A stretch of DNA of 64,000 bases from Symbiodinium kawagutii (Eukaryota; Sar; Dinophyceae; Suessiales; Symbiodiniaceae). Both the position numbers and the translations under genes were made by a program. Location: assembly GCA_009767595.1 (NCBI GenBank), contig VSDK01022113.1, positions 354,782 to 418,781 on the forward strand. Reading direction: 5' to 3'. Positions 36,537 to 47,974 of the stretch are shown here, piece after piece (positions within the stretch are counted from its first letter, which is position 1; each line of letters begins with the position of its first letter). The notes beneath the pieces were generated by a model, which was not told the origin of the DNA, did not search any database, and saw nothing but the letters and a program-made list of their open reading frames with translations.

Positions 36537-38720
36537 GTGCCGCCTCCCTTCGAGTTCATACCTCACGGCACCCCAGCTGCATTCAAGTCGCCATGCTGTC
36601 AACTGCTGCATCGACTGCACTTTGGCGAGGTCAGACCGTTGAAACACCGGCAGCCATCATGGCCTGTTCATTGTCCGCAGTGATGCAGGCCAGGGCCATT
36701 TCAAGCTTCATGTGCCCATACGAATCAGCATCTGTTTTTTGTGAGGTGGTAGCTCCCTACGACCTCTACCTCCTCCACTTGACCGGCCCATATGCTTTAT
36801 TTGTCCAACGCAACGAATGGCACCAGGCTAGAAAGACGGGGACACTCACGCACAAAATGTTGCAAAGTTGATCCTCGAACTGAGCACTTGGAGGAAGTTG
36901 AATCAGCAGCACCCCTTATGAGATGCACATCTTGGATCAACGGTAGGTCATGGTAGGTCCAACTTTCCAACCCATGGCCTGGACACGCTTTCTTCGCGGA
37001 CCATATCTCACTATATCTCTGGTCTATACTCTCTATACTTATATCGTCTTATATCATATCCCTCGTGTCCTGGGTGGTATCCCCATGTTCGCTGGTCACT
37101 TTTACAGCTTGCATTGTTGTAGGAGTCCATTTGAGTTCCTTGGTCTCGACTTTCCCTGCACATTTGCACTTGTGGTTGTTCTGTGCTGCCATTATTGGGG
37201 TGGTAATGAACTCACATAATAATAACCTATAGGTGACATGTATATAGGTCATCTGGTTGGGTATAGTTGTGGAAAATAATTGGCTATATTCAGTTGATTT
37301 GATTTTGGATAGTCAACCTCCCTGGGGTATTGTCAGCATCGCAGGTATCCAAAGACTTGAAATCTCAGAGATTGCAATGAGATTCCACGCATGTTTCCAG
37401 TACTCATTTGGCGAAGAGCTGTTGCAGGAGCTGCCCATTGATGAATTGGACTGCTATCGCAGAGCATCAGTTTGGGGCATGCAGGACAGACAAGACATGA
37501 CAAGACATTCAGATCAGAATTCAATTGCTGAACTCATGTTGCAGGACATTCCCATCAACTTTGTGCGTGAATGGTTTTTTGCAGATGTGAATGAGGCAGG
37601 ACTCTGCAGCTTCAGACCTGCAGAAACTGACCGCGATCCCCAGGTTTTACCACGGCTGTGGAACAATCTTACGGACCTCTACGCGAACGGTCAAGGGATG
37701 TTCACTCTGAGAGTTTAGCTTCGAAGCAAAGGCCTTCGACAGATTCTGCAACATGCGTTCCGAACCACGTTGGTTCCCAACTGGAACCCTGGGAGCATCG
37801 TGTTGACTGGATCGTTTACCATGGCTTTTGTTGACCTTTTTCGGTCTTCTCGGCACTGTACAGCATTTGGAGCCGCCAAAAAAATGAGCTGCTGATGCCA
37901 TGAAGATGTTCAGATTTCCATCAGTTGGAGTTTGCTTAATCTCAACAGCTTGCCATGATTTCCTGCAGAATGCTTGATACTGGTACCACCGGTACCTTCA
38001 AGAAAAAGCACGTGGCAGGTTGTGACGCAATAGTGAGAAGAGGAAACGCTAGCAACTGGCAACAATGAACTCCGGATGAACGTAACCCATGGAAGAAAGC
38101 CTAGTGACAAGACAGATAATAAACCTCCTCTCCCATGGGTTAATGTGCCATTGATGCCAGATCAGTGCCTCAGCTTAAGTCTGAGCCGTGTCACCGACTT
38201 GGAAGGGCTTCAAAAAAGCTCCAAGTAGAGGGTGAACGCGGCACGACTTGATGTTGTCTAGTCTGTTGGTGGAAGCTTGAGCACTGCCATATTTCATGCT
38301 TGAGGGAGTTCCCCTGAGGAGAGACTCAAAGAATCTCAAAGAGACCAAAAGGTGTTTCTCTGCGATTTGGTGTACTGTAATTGCAACCACTTCTGTTAAT
38401 GATGAATCTGTCCTTTTCCCAAAGTTGACAACAGCCCCCACAATGCAATGGGCTGGTTTCACACGATGTTGACAACCTGGTCAAATGGTGCAAGGTCCAA
38501 ACAAAAACCTTTCTCGATTTTGGATGCAACTGGGTGCAACTGGAATCAATTAGAACAGGGGGAGCTGAGTTGGCGTCTGAGTCAAGGCTTCAATTTCTCA
38601 ACTGATCGTCGACGAGTTACCAGGCTCCAGATCTCTCCCAACTGGGCCGTCCTTGTGGCAGCCATGGATGTCGTTCCGATTTCACCTGCAGAAACTCAGC
38701 TGCAGCGCAGAGCAGTGTAG
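36537..38720 (+). CDS. Unknown protein, at least four exons
   Basis: Exon 36537-36629 (AG|G, GT donor) has VPPPFEFIPHGTPAAFKSPC. It joins in phase to 36746 onward (AG|G), with VVAPYDLYLLHLTGPYALFV and a likely GC donor after EWHQ near 36827. A further exon starts at 37345 (AG|G) with IQRLEISEIAMRFHACFQYS and continues through ELLQELPIDELDCYRRASVW; a later part has INFVREWFFADVNEAGL and VLPRLWNNLTDLYANG. A last exon begins at 38631 (AG|G), reads LQISPNWAVLVAAMDVVPIS and ends in TAG at 38720. The join between 36827 and 37345 and the right edges of the middle exons are not certain. No family recognised and no membrane segment evident. Confidence 0.5.
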
Positions 38721-39605
38721 CCCTTCTTGGCAGGTGCTTATTGCAGGCATCCAGACCTTGTGGAACATGTCTAATGAGAAATAATTAATACTGTAGTCAC
38801 TATGGCATACTACTGCCTAGAAACATCTATAGCTACTCAGCTACAACAAATTAACAATGATTAGGTCAGCCTGAATAAATTAAGTCCATATGATTCCTCA
38901 TCCACCAGGCCTCATAGGCTTTTAAGTTTGGTTCCGCTACTCAGCCCATGCCAAGGTTGGCTCCTCCCAACATCTTTGGCAGCGCAAAGGCCACGTGGAA
39001 CGGCGTTGAGTGGCACTGCTTCACCATGAACTGTTTCAGTTGCCTTGTAGGCTCTGAGCCAAAAAGTGCAGCGTGGGCCTAGAGCTTGGAGCTGGCAAGG
39101 CTATGATTCTTGTTTCGCCATGCCAATGGACACCCATTATTTGTGGGATAATCATGCCATACGAAGTCCCAACATGGGACTTACGACACCTTGCTTAAGT
39201 TGAGAGTTGCTCACGTGGGCTCAGGAGCTTCTTGGATCTAAGGTAGGAATTTCTTCTGCCGGGCACGGTCGAGGTTGGTCGGCATGAAAGACCAAAGCAC
39301 GGTCCAGCCTACAATGTCGACTGATGAAATTCTGAATCAGCATGTCATTGGCGATGCTTTTCCAGTTGGTTTTTCACTCATGACCAGATTGATGAGATAA
39401 ACAATATATAAACAATATACATTGAGCATCATTGAGCTACACCATGCTGCAACAGGATATCGGATGATATCGGTAAATCTCATATCCCACCCTGGTCCAT
39501 TGCAATTTTTGCAAGGCGGCATTGCAGCAGCTACAGCAGCAGTTTTGCTGGCATCAAATGCAAGGCTGTGCCCAGCGGCAGCTTGATGCGGATGCGGCAT
39601 AGCGT
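38721..39605. other. No supportable gene
   Basis: Spacer with no exon chain on either strand and no repeat noted. Confidence 0.5.
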
Positions 39606-39700
39606 TGGGTGTTTCTTCTCAAAATAGAGGACCATATTGATTAACCATTTTTAGGTGTAAACCAACCATTTTGGGGTACCTCCATGTTGCGAAACCACCA
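39606..39700. mobile_element. MITE-like element, copy 4
   Basis: The left end is TGGGTGTTTCTTCTCAAAAT with AGAGGACCAT. The right end is AACCAACCATTTTGGGGTAC, then GCGAAACCACCA. It is shorter than copy 3, with the left interior partly lost. Confidence 0.7.
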
Positions 39701-39905
39701 AACCGAACTGAAGATCAATAAGGATCCCAGGCATAAAAACGAGGTGGGTGAACAACGCTGAACATTGTTCGCCGAAGTTCCCAATTATGAACTTGTGTTC
39801 AGTTGTGGGATGTTCAGGTACAGGGGACGGGTACCCTTGAGAAGAAAGTACGCATCCAGATGTGGGTGAAGAGCTCCACACCTCCGTTGAAGCATATTAT
39901 TCACT

Positions 39906-40031
39906 TGGTGGTTTCTCAAAATGGGGGGGTACTCTCAAAATGGTTGGTTTCTGCTGTGAATGGTTTACAAACTTGATGATTTACCCCTAGATCCTGGATT
40001 TTGTGGGTACACCTATTTTGAGAAACCATCA
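39906..40031. mobile_element. MITE-like element, copy 5 (opposite orientation)
   Basis: The left end is TGGTGGTTTCTCAAAATGGG and the right end is CACCTATTTTGAGAAACCAT. Inside, AAAATGGTTGGTTT is the reverse complement of the AACCAACCATTTT block of copies 3 and 4, so this copy lies inverted. It begins 205 bases after copy 4. Confidence 0.75.
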
Positions 40032-40301
40032 CTTGTGCAATGCATTGTGTTGTATTTCATTGATTCTGATAGGTCAAAGGGCCTGCAGCGCTGCCGGAAA
40101 CATGCCGCAGTGCATGTGAGAAGAGCTGCTGATTCTCCAGCTCCTTGGCACATGGCATCGCGCGAACGAAGCGCACTGGATCTCTTGAGTACTGACAGAC
40201 CTCTCGACTTTCAGTGAAAACTCAAAGTGATTATGAAGTATGAACAGGATGAACTTGCAACACCCAAATTTTTGCCACTTGCAGGAACCACAGCACGCCA
40301 G

Positions 40302-43300
40302 GTTGTACTGGAAGTGAAGGAAGTGGAAGCAAGCAGTGACCCTGTATTAGTCCCAATTTGGACTCCCCCCTTTTTAAGCCCGCAGAGTGCAAAGAGTTCC
40401 TTGTACTACACCCAGTTGTTAAAGTCGAACGATTTCAAGTTTTTGCACGCAATAGTTGCGGAGGAACATTTGCTAAAGTTGACCAAAGCTGCGTCCTGCT
40501 TGTATTTTTTGACTTAGCCATTTCAATTTGGTAACTTTCTCATGGAATTGGCACTGATTGCAACTTAGCTTGACATCAGTAGCTTGATTGTATTGTTGCA
40601 AAGATCCAGCAATGTTAGTTTGACTTTGACTGAAACTGAAATTAGATTCACCAAGCTGCAAAACAAAATGCAGCACTCCCTGGTTGCTGCTTCCTCTGGT
40701 CGCTTGTTCCGCTCTCCCTTCTTCCCCTCTCCCCCCATCTGGATTTTGATATCCCCCAAGGGGATTTGGCTTTGTTTTCGTCAACTTTGTTGACTTCCTG
40801 ATTCAGCGGCGTCTCACTGTGATTTACCATGAAAACCGGTAGATTGATCGTCTTTAACGTTTGGGTGTATGTGGGTGCATCTACTGATCCTGTTCGGGGT
40901 GGTTTGGGGTAGATGGTCTATGTCTACAAATGCCCCGTTTGGGAGCGTCTGGTATATCCACAACTAACGCTCCCTCGAATTGTGTGCTTTTCGTTTGGAA
41001 TATATGACGTTTCAGGGTGATTGCAGTCCCCATCATCACTGGGATACTCCTTAAAGAGTGTACTCGTACCACGACTGCTGCCTCCAGGTACTGATGAAGA
41101 TCAAAAGAAAATCCTGAAAGGTCTCAACCTGACAATTCGTGAGGGCGAGGCTGGATCTATGATGATCTATGTCTGTGAGAACAGGTTCAAGTACAACTTG
41201 TGGGTTAAGAATGGTTCTGTTAAGATACTTTGCTGAACAAGACTCGGACCTGAGAGCTACTATCTTTACGGCGTCAACGACTTGGATGCTGAGGTTAGTT
41301 CCGGAGAGTGAAGCTATGATCCCCATAGGGTAGCTGAACTAACGCCTATAACCATGGCGATTCTCAGGGATGTAACCATGGTTACAAAGTTACAAACCCT
41401 ATATGAGATAGCTTATAGGTCGCTTGTAACCCCTATAGAGCCGTGGTTAGTTACCAGTTGCCATTTTGCAAGCATTTCAGCATTTGTCTGATCACTAGGA
41501 GTATCACTGAAGCTATTCGCCAGCGGAATCAATTGCAGGTCCACGCAGTGATGGGGCCAAACGGTGTCTTGGCCGAAGATACTTGGGGGAAGAGATGGGA
41601 AGAGCTTGCAGAGGTCAGAAAAGTCAGAGATCACCTGACCCCTCGGATGGTCTCTATCCATCTGCTCGCTTTCTCCAAGGTTCCGGCAAGAGCACCTTGG
41701 CCAAAGTTCTGATTGGTGACTCAGCATACGAGGCCAGGACGCAGCAACCCCAAACTCTTCCTCTGCTCTTCCCGTCGCCTCAGGTGACGACGGGCAGCGC
41801 AGTGCTCGGAGAGAGCAATCTGCTGGACTTGGAGCCACACGTGAGCAGCTGAGCACTGTCCGAGAATGGACTTTTCAACAGCAGAAATGGGATTGATAAC
41901 CATCATGTTGACAATCATCAGCAGCAAACGACAGATTGTCAATGTTTCGATCAGGCAAGCTAGAATGCCATTAACTATAGTACATTAATTCATTTGAATG
42001 ATACGATTGTACGCAGCGCATACCATCACTTGGCCATGTCAGCGCTAGCAAACCCGCTAGGTCAGAGCTAGTCACGTCTTTTGGAATATGTGATTCTTCA
42101 TACTTGTCTTTGCCTATTTTTACAGACCCGACCAGTCATACACCTAGCCAGATTTGTCCCGTCCATTTTGTGTTTTGGTAGACCGTTTTTTGCTCTAGCT
42201 CCTCGCTAGCAATCCGCTAGCAAAGTTTCGAAATTCCATCTCCGGCCAGTAGTAGCAAATTTTCTTTAGGGGACTTGACATGGGAAACGGTCTTTTTACC
42301 ACAGGAACTGCCATTGAGAAACCAGAACAATAATATGACATGACCATGGCACATCGATGGACACATTTAGCCGCAAGAGAAACGACCACAACAGCAAGAC
42401 TACACATCCTGCTGACAATGTTCAGCCCTGCGGGACCTTTCTTAAAACAATGGTGCCTTCTTCCAACATGGCCCGAAAGGAATTACGAACCTGCTTCCAG
42501 TTCTTGGAAGCAACATGTCAACAAAGCGTGAAATGTTGTTGTCAGTTGAAGAGTACAAACGCTTCGTATGGTAGCCAAAGCTAGATTCCCAAGAACCTTG
42601 GCACAGAAATAAGATCTTGAACATTCTGCAGAGTTTGTTTGCTTTCATCGTTCTTTGTCTTCGCTCGTTTGGCTCACAATGTACAGCTATAAACAGTTCA
42701 AACATGTAGTAACGGAGTTGAAATATCAATGGTGAATGGCAGTTGTTTCTCAGTGTTCTATTGAAGCAACTCCAAGGAACGTGCCCTGGAGGGTCTTTTT
42801 TTGGCATTTCAGTCGCCTCCGGCCGTCGGCGGAGTGACTCGGCAAAGAACTGGGGGGGACCCGTGCCAGTTCCAATCCTGTGCCAGTTGTGCATCCAAGG
42901 TTTGATGAATAAGGATGTTTGAAGATGGTCAATCATGGTTGATGATGCTTAATCATTGTTGAAAACAGACAATGATGGTTGATAATCGTGAATCGTGACA
43001 GATAATGACTACCAGTGGCTGACAATGGTTGATACTACTGAATTATGATGAATTATGGCTCACAGTGATCACCAAGAATCACCAATGGTCATGAATGGTT
43101 AGCAGCCTGGCTGCTACCTGTGGTCTGCAGCACTGCTTCCAGGTTAGCAATCTGGACTTTTTGCGGGCTGCTTACAACGCCCAGCGCAGGGTTTGGAGCA
43201 CAGTGGAGGGGCTTGGACAGCTGTGAATTCAAGACGCGACCTGTGTGCAGCTGGATGTTGGGTGGTCCGTGGTTTGCACTTTTGTTGAGATCGAAGAGCC

Positions 43301-43373
43301 GACATGGCTGAATCTCATGGGGATTTTGGAATCACGACCTGGCTCAAGCTACGACTGGTCCTTGACCGAGTGA
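40302..43373 (+). CDS. sufC: SufC, Fe-S cluster assembly ABC ATPase, apparently lacking its middle
   Basis: Phase-linked exons: 40302-40335, 41088-41149, 41539-41563, 41680-41732, 41784-41840, 42777-42833, 43143-43190. They read VVLEVKEVEASS, KILKGLNLTIREGE, VHAVMGPNG, GSGKSTLAKVLIGDSAYE (complete Walker A), TTGSAVLGESNLLDLEPH, ERALEGLFLAFQ (Q-loop) and VSNLDFLRAAYNAQ. This follows cyanobacterial and plastid SufC closely. A last frame from about 43251 ends LESRPGSSYDWSLTE, then TGA, similar to SufC C-termini. The roughly 130 residues between, which should hold the SGGEKKR signature and Walker B, were not found in the about 60 bases left for them. SufC powers the SufBCD scaffold, in plastids of algae. 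Donors: two GC, the rest GT; all acceptors AG|G except the last. The frame is open upstream of 40302 (RQVVLEV); no targeting peptide was assigned. Confidence 0.85.
42905..43095. repeat. Degenerate ATGGTTGATAATG repeat tract
   Basis: An intron of sufC made of loosely repeated AATGGTTGATGATGCTTAAT-like words, similar in style to 22860-23420. Confidence 0.6.
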
Positions 43374-43563
43374 CAGAAGACGTGTAGCCTAGCCAAAGTT
43401 CTCGATGACTGGTGCTAGTCAATGTTAGACACTCGGTTTTTAAGTAATCTACACCGCATCAGTGGTTCTTGGAGCTGAAAAAATGAAAACATCGAAGTTC
43501 AAGTCATTGACTTGGCGAGTTGACAGCCCTAGGCCCTAGACTTAAACTTTAGTAAGCCTAGCC

Positions 43564-46500
43564 ATGGAGAATGAGATGGTGCCGCGCTCCAGGGTGCCAA
43601 GTGATGCGGATGCCATGGATCTTGATGAAACCCCGAACAGAAGACCAGTTCGCTTTTCCGAGGCCACTGATCCATCCAGCTTTTCCAAGCCTTTATCCAA
43701 TCCTATGCGCTGGGGGGCCACCATTATGCCCATCAGATCTGGTCAAGATGGCAGCCTGGAAGTTCTTTGTGCCCAGAACACAGTGGTGAACTACTTGAAA
43801 TCAGAGCCAGGTCATAGAGTCTTGGTGGACTTCCCTGGAGAGTTCCGTTTGTTGGGTGCCATGTGGAAGCCCGCGGTGGATGTCACTCCGCTGGACACAG
43901 CCATTCGGGGACTTACTAGCGCAGGACTGAAGAAAGCACAGAGGTATATTCGATCCTACGTCGCTGAGCGTGAAGAATTGGGTTTCGCAGCGCTGCAAGC
44001 CAGGCTCTTCGACGTGAGTGTACAAGCAAATGGCACCCACAAGACTTTCCACTTCGTGTGTAGCATGAGCCCACGCGCATCAGATCGCTTTGTGAACCTC
44101 CTGAACCAGTTCTTGGAAAGTCAGCAAGCATATTGCGAAGCCAAAGGTGATGAGTTCTTCAAGATTCCAGAAGCCTTGAGAGCACAATCCTGTCCCATGT
44201 TCCATAAGGTAGCTTGGTGGAAAATAGACGAACTGCTCAAGACAGCTGACTCTCCCTTTGTCAATGAATATCAGCGAAGCCAACTCCTTGCAAATGGGAA
44301 GGAAGAACGCGTGTCGGAAAATGCTCACATGGACATGCTCCGCAGGCTGCAGAAATTCACAGCGGACCAAGTTTTCAAGCAGTGTATGGAGCGAGAAAAG
44401 AAATTGCTTTCTGTACCTCAAGAGAGGTGGGAAGAGGTCTCTTGTGGGGAACTCGAACCATTGCTTGAAGGCTTTCCAGATCTGGGTGTGCTCTCATTCA
44501 ACATGAACATCTTGCCTTTCGGTGTGGCATACATGCGTGGGCATGAGAGCCTGCACAGCAGTGCAAGGCTGCAGAATTTTCTGCAGAGGATCCGAGCTGA
44601 GGTGGAAGCTGAAACTCCAACTGCTCGCGCACCAGATATCATCGCTGTGCAGGAGCTTTTTGCTTCGCCTTTCGTGCCTTTCTGCTGTGCACAATCATTT
44701 GCTGTTCGCATCATGGCATCAATGGGATACAACGCTGTCATCGGACCCAACCCCACCATTCTGGATCTTGTGAGAAGAGGAAAGTGGACAGATAGCGGTT
44801 TGGTCATTTTCAGCCGTCTGCCAGTAGCAGAGACTCGATCAATCCGATTTGAATCCGGGGCTTCGCTGGATGCTGGCGCTTGCAAAGGAGCGATGTGGGC
44901 CAGGTTCGAACTTGCATGCGGAAGATATCTGGATGTTTTCAACTGCCACTTGCAAGCCTCGCACACGGGTGCAGATGGGGAACTCTTTGAACGCATTCGA
45001 AGATCTCAGATCAAGGAGCTTCGAGAGTTCATTGAGCTGGCAGGTACTGAGCATCCCTATTTGCTGACTGGTGACTTTAACGTGGATGCGATTCCCGAAC
45101 CCTCAGATCCTATGGGAACTTATGGTATCCCATTTCGGCCACCAAGGCAAGAATCTGAGGATTATCAGCGACTTGTGCTGGCCTTGGACCCCAAGGGTCG
45201 CTTGGTGGATCTGCTGTACGGCCCTACCCTGGGAGACCCTTTGGGCACCGAAGCTGTTGGGAAACGACATCCCTGCACTCGGCCACCTCGCTTAAGCATG
45301 CNNNNNNNNNNNNNNNNNNNNNNNNNNNNNNNNNNNNNNNNNNNNNNNNNNNNNNNNNNNNNNNNNNNNNNNNNNNNNNNNNNNNNNNNNNNNNNNNNNN
45401 NNNNNNNNNNNNNNNNNNNNNNNNNNNNNNNNNNNNNNNNNNNNNNNNNNNNNNNNNNNNNNNNNNNNNNNNNNNNCAGCAGGATACGTGGCCAAGCACA
45501 AATATCCTCAACGCTTGGACTATGTCTTCTACAGACCCACTGTGTCATCCTTGATTGAACATAAACAATCCCAAGTGGAACCATTTGAGGTGTCACATCA
45601 ACCCTTTGAGTACCTGAGTGATCACTTTGGCATCAGGGCATCCTTTCGATTCCGATGTTCCTTCGCTTGGACGCGTCAGGCCAAGACTGGTGAGAAGCAG
45701 ATGCCCATGTGGGGTCGAGTCCTGTCGGTCCTATCATGCCACAGTTGGGAGATCTTGCTGGTGGTCACTCCTGCCCTCCTCGTGCTCCAGTTTTGGAGGA
45801 AGCGGATGAGTGCCATGGGCAATGCCATGTGCTCCCAACTTGGGAGCCATGTCGTTGATCACTTGGGCAGGTCACCCTGGCACTGGAAACTTTTCGGTGG
45901 CCTCGGTGGCCTCCTCGGAGCACTACCTGGACTGTTTCTGTGGAGACGGCGGCGTGCTGACTGGACAATCTCGCACTCTGAGTCTCCACCCTTGGAGCGG
46001 ACCACTTCGGTGACTGCAGAATTGGCTTCCTCGGCCTTTCGAAAACGACTGAAAGCCCAATCAGAAAGACCTGCGAAGACCATTGCATCCAGTCCTTACG
46101 ATAGTTTCAATGGCTCGGTGGAATCTTATAGGTTGCGACCTTGCCTGGGTTGGCGAAGCATTAATTCTGATGGGACTCTCGGAGCCTACACTTGGATGAG
46201 CTATGGCGACGCTCAGTTCGAGGTCTTGCGTATCTCCTCTGGTTTGCATCGGAAATTTGGCCTGGCCAGGAATTCTCAGGTGGGTCAGAATCAAAACTCG
46301 GTTTAATTGAATTGAATAGGAGCAAAATATCTTATATAAGTCTTTGGCATATCGTCGGAAAGAGGACAACCATACCTAGCGATACCCCATTCAGAGATCC
46401 TTGGATTTATTAGTTTATTTCATTCTTGCAGGCTTAAGCATTGAAATCGGTTCCAACATAACATGTCTTATATATAATGCTTTGATGAATTTTCAATAAC

Positions 46501-47974
46501 TTCTGTTTTTTCCACATTTTTCGTGGCGTCGATTGCAGCCCAGGTGGGTTTGTTGGGCGATGCCTCTGCAGATTGGCTACTGTGCGACCTGGCATGCATG
46601 CGCTTGGGCGCGAACACCAGATGTCTTGCTGCCCCTGCGACTCATCCAACCACTGGAACTACAGCTCCGGTGCCAAGCAGCATCCAAGATTTGGAGGTCC
46701 TGCTTTGCTCTTCAGATTGGGTGGAGTATTTTGTGACCATGGCTGGATCAGGGGAACTTCCCCGTTGCCCCATTGTCACTTTCACGGCCTTGACACCGCG
46801 GATTGCTGCTTTAGCCCAACATAAAGGATTGAAAGTCTGGAACTTGCCATTCATCGCACACTTTGGTGAAGTCACTGGATGGGTGCCTTACATTGGGGTA
46901 GGTGGTTTCGAGGTCCTGACCACAATGTACCGTTCCAAATCTGGATCAAAGAGCGAACTAGCAGGAGTTTCTGTGAATTTACGTGGCGTGGCCATTTGTG
47001 CGCATTCAGTTCGAAAGTCTTTGGGTTTGACATGCGATGACCGACACTTCAGCTATATTTGGCCTGCCTTCACTGCTGAGCGTTTGATGCTCCATGCAGT
47101 GTTGGCTGCTGGCGGTGCCATCGGATTTTTTGGAGGTGTGCGGTCTCCCAGAATTTTTGAAGACATCAAACACCTGCAGCCAACTTTTCTGGCAGGAACT
47201 GCCAGTCTGTTCCGAAGACAGATAATGCGTTTGCAATTGAAGCATGTCGGCATCTTGGGCAATATTAGCTACCGACTTCAGCGATGGGCTCTCATAAAAT
47301 GCAGGGCTGACACGGACAAGTCAGAATCGTTAGATTTTGATGAAGAAGAATCTGTGATGAATCGCTTGGCCAAGCTTCTCTTGAGTACGCCGATGTGCCG
47401 GTGGCTCAATCGCCCCTTTGTTGTACCACGTCAGGTGTTGCTCGGTTCAAAGACGCATTTGCGCTTTGTTCTGGCTCTGTGTGGAGCTGGCACCACAGCT
47501 TTGCCTCCTGATCGCTGCTTGTGGATGCGCTTGCTTTTGGGATGTCCTGTCTTGAAGAGCTTTGTCTCCGTGGAGGCTGGTGGAATGGTAACATTGGGTG
47601 AAGCTCCTTATGCTGGAGAGACTTCTCAGGCGTTTGCTGTGGGTCGTGAGCTTCCAGGTGTGCAAGTAGAACTTCTGCCATTGAAACTACATGGCGATGT
47701 CAAACCGCTGGAAGTGCTCGGCTCACGCGAGGCTGGCATCGAGCTTGGGACACTGAGGATCAAAGGCCTTTGCACAGATGAGGCCCGCGCCGTTGGCTTC
47801 GTGGTCGGACGGCGCAATCGCGAACTCTTCGTGTACGGTCGGCTGGTGTCGCTACAGGAATCCTGCGGCCGTTGTGGCGCTTTGTGTGAAGCACTGGAAC
47901 AGATTCTTCTGCAAGTCACAGGTCCATGGCTGATGCAATTGCCCTTTGGCCTCGTCAAATACAACGGTGTATGA
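43564..47974 (+). CDS. Fusion: neutral-sphingomyelinase-like phosphodiesterase + acyl-CoA-synthetase-like domain
   Basis: Start ATG at 43564 in GCCATGG. The first exon runs to 46279 across an N gap, and the second is 46544-47974 (TGA). Residues about 309-520 plus the part after the gap form an endonuclease/exonuclease/phosphatase fold of the neutral sphingomyelinase type. Metal and catalytic residues are present: Asn in LSFNMN (about 313-315), Glu364 in VQELF, SGLVIFSRLP, His462 in NCHLQA, Asp504/Asn506 in TGDFNVD, and SDHFGI after the gap. Two hydrophobic segments follow (WEILLVVTPALLVLQFW and FGGLGGLLGALPGLFLW). The rest aligns with long-chain acyl-CoA synthetases: VGLLGDASADWLLCD, LAAGGAIGFFGGVRSP, LQPTFLAGTASLFRR. 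The ATP-binding P-loop is replaced by YRSKSGSKSELAG and the usual TGD motif is missing, so this half is probably not an active ligase. Only one intron is visible, unlike its neighbours. The first 300 residues are unassigned. Confidence 0.85.
45302..45476. other. Assembly gap (175 N)
   Basis: All bases are N. The coding frame left of the gap and the frame right of it (AGYVAKHKYPQRLDYVFYRP) differ by one base modulo 3 across 175 N. So the true gap length is different, or an intron lies inside it. Confidence 0.98.

Noticed and set aside
43337..43348. Second GGCTCAAG match to the spliced leader
   Set aside because: It lies inside the putative last sufC exon, with no CATTTT before it and no start codon after it at a sensible distance.
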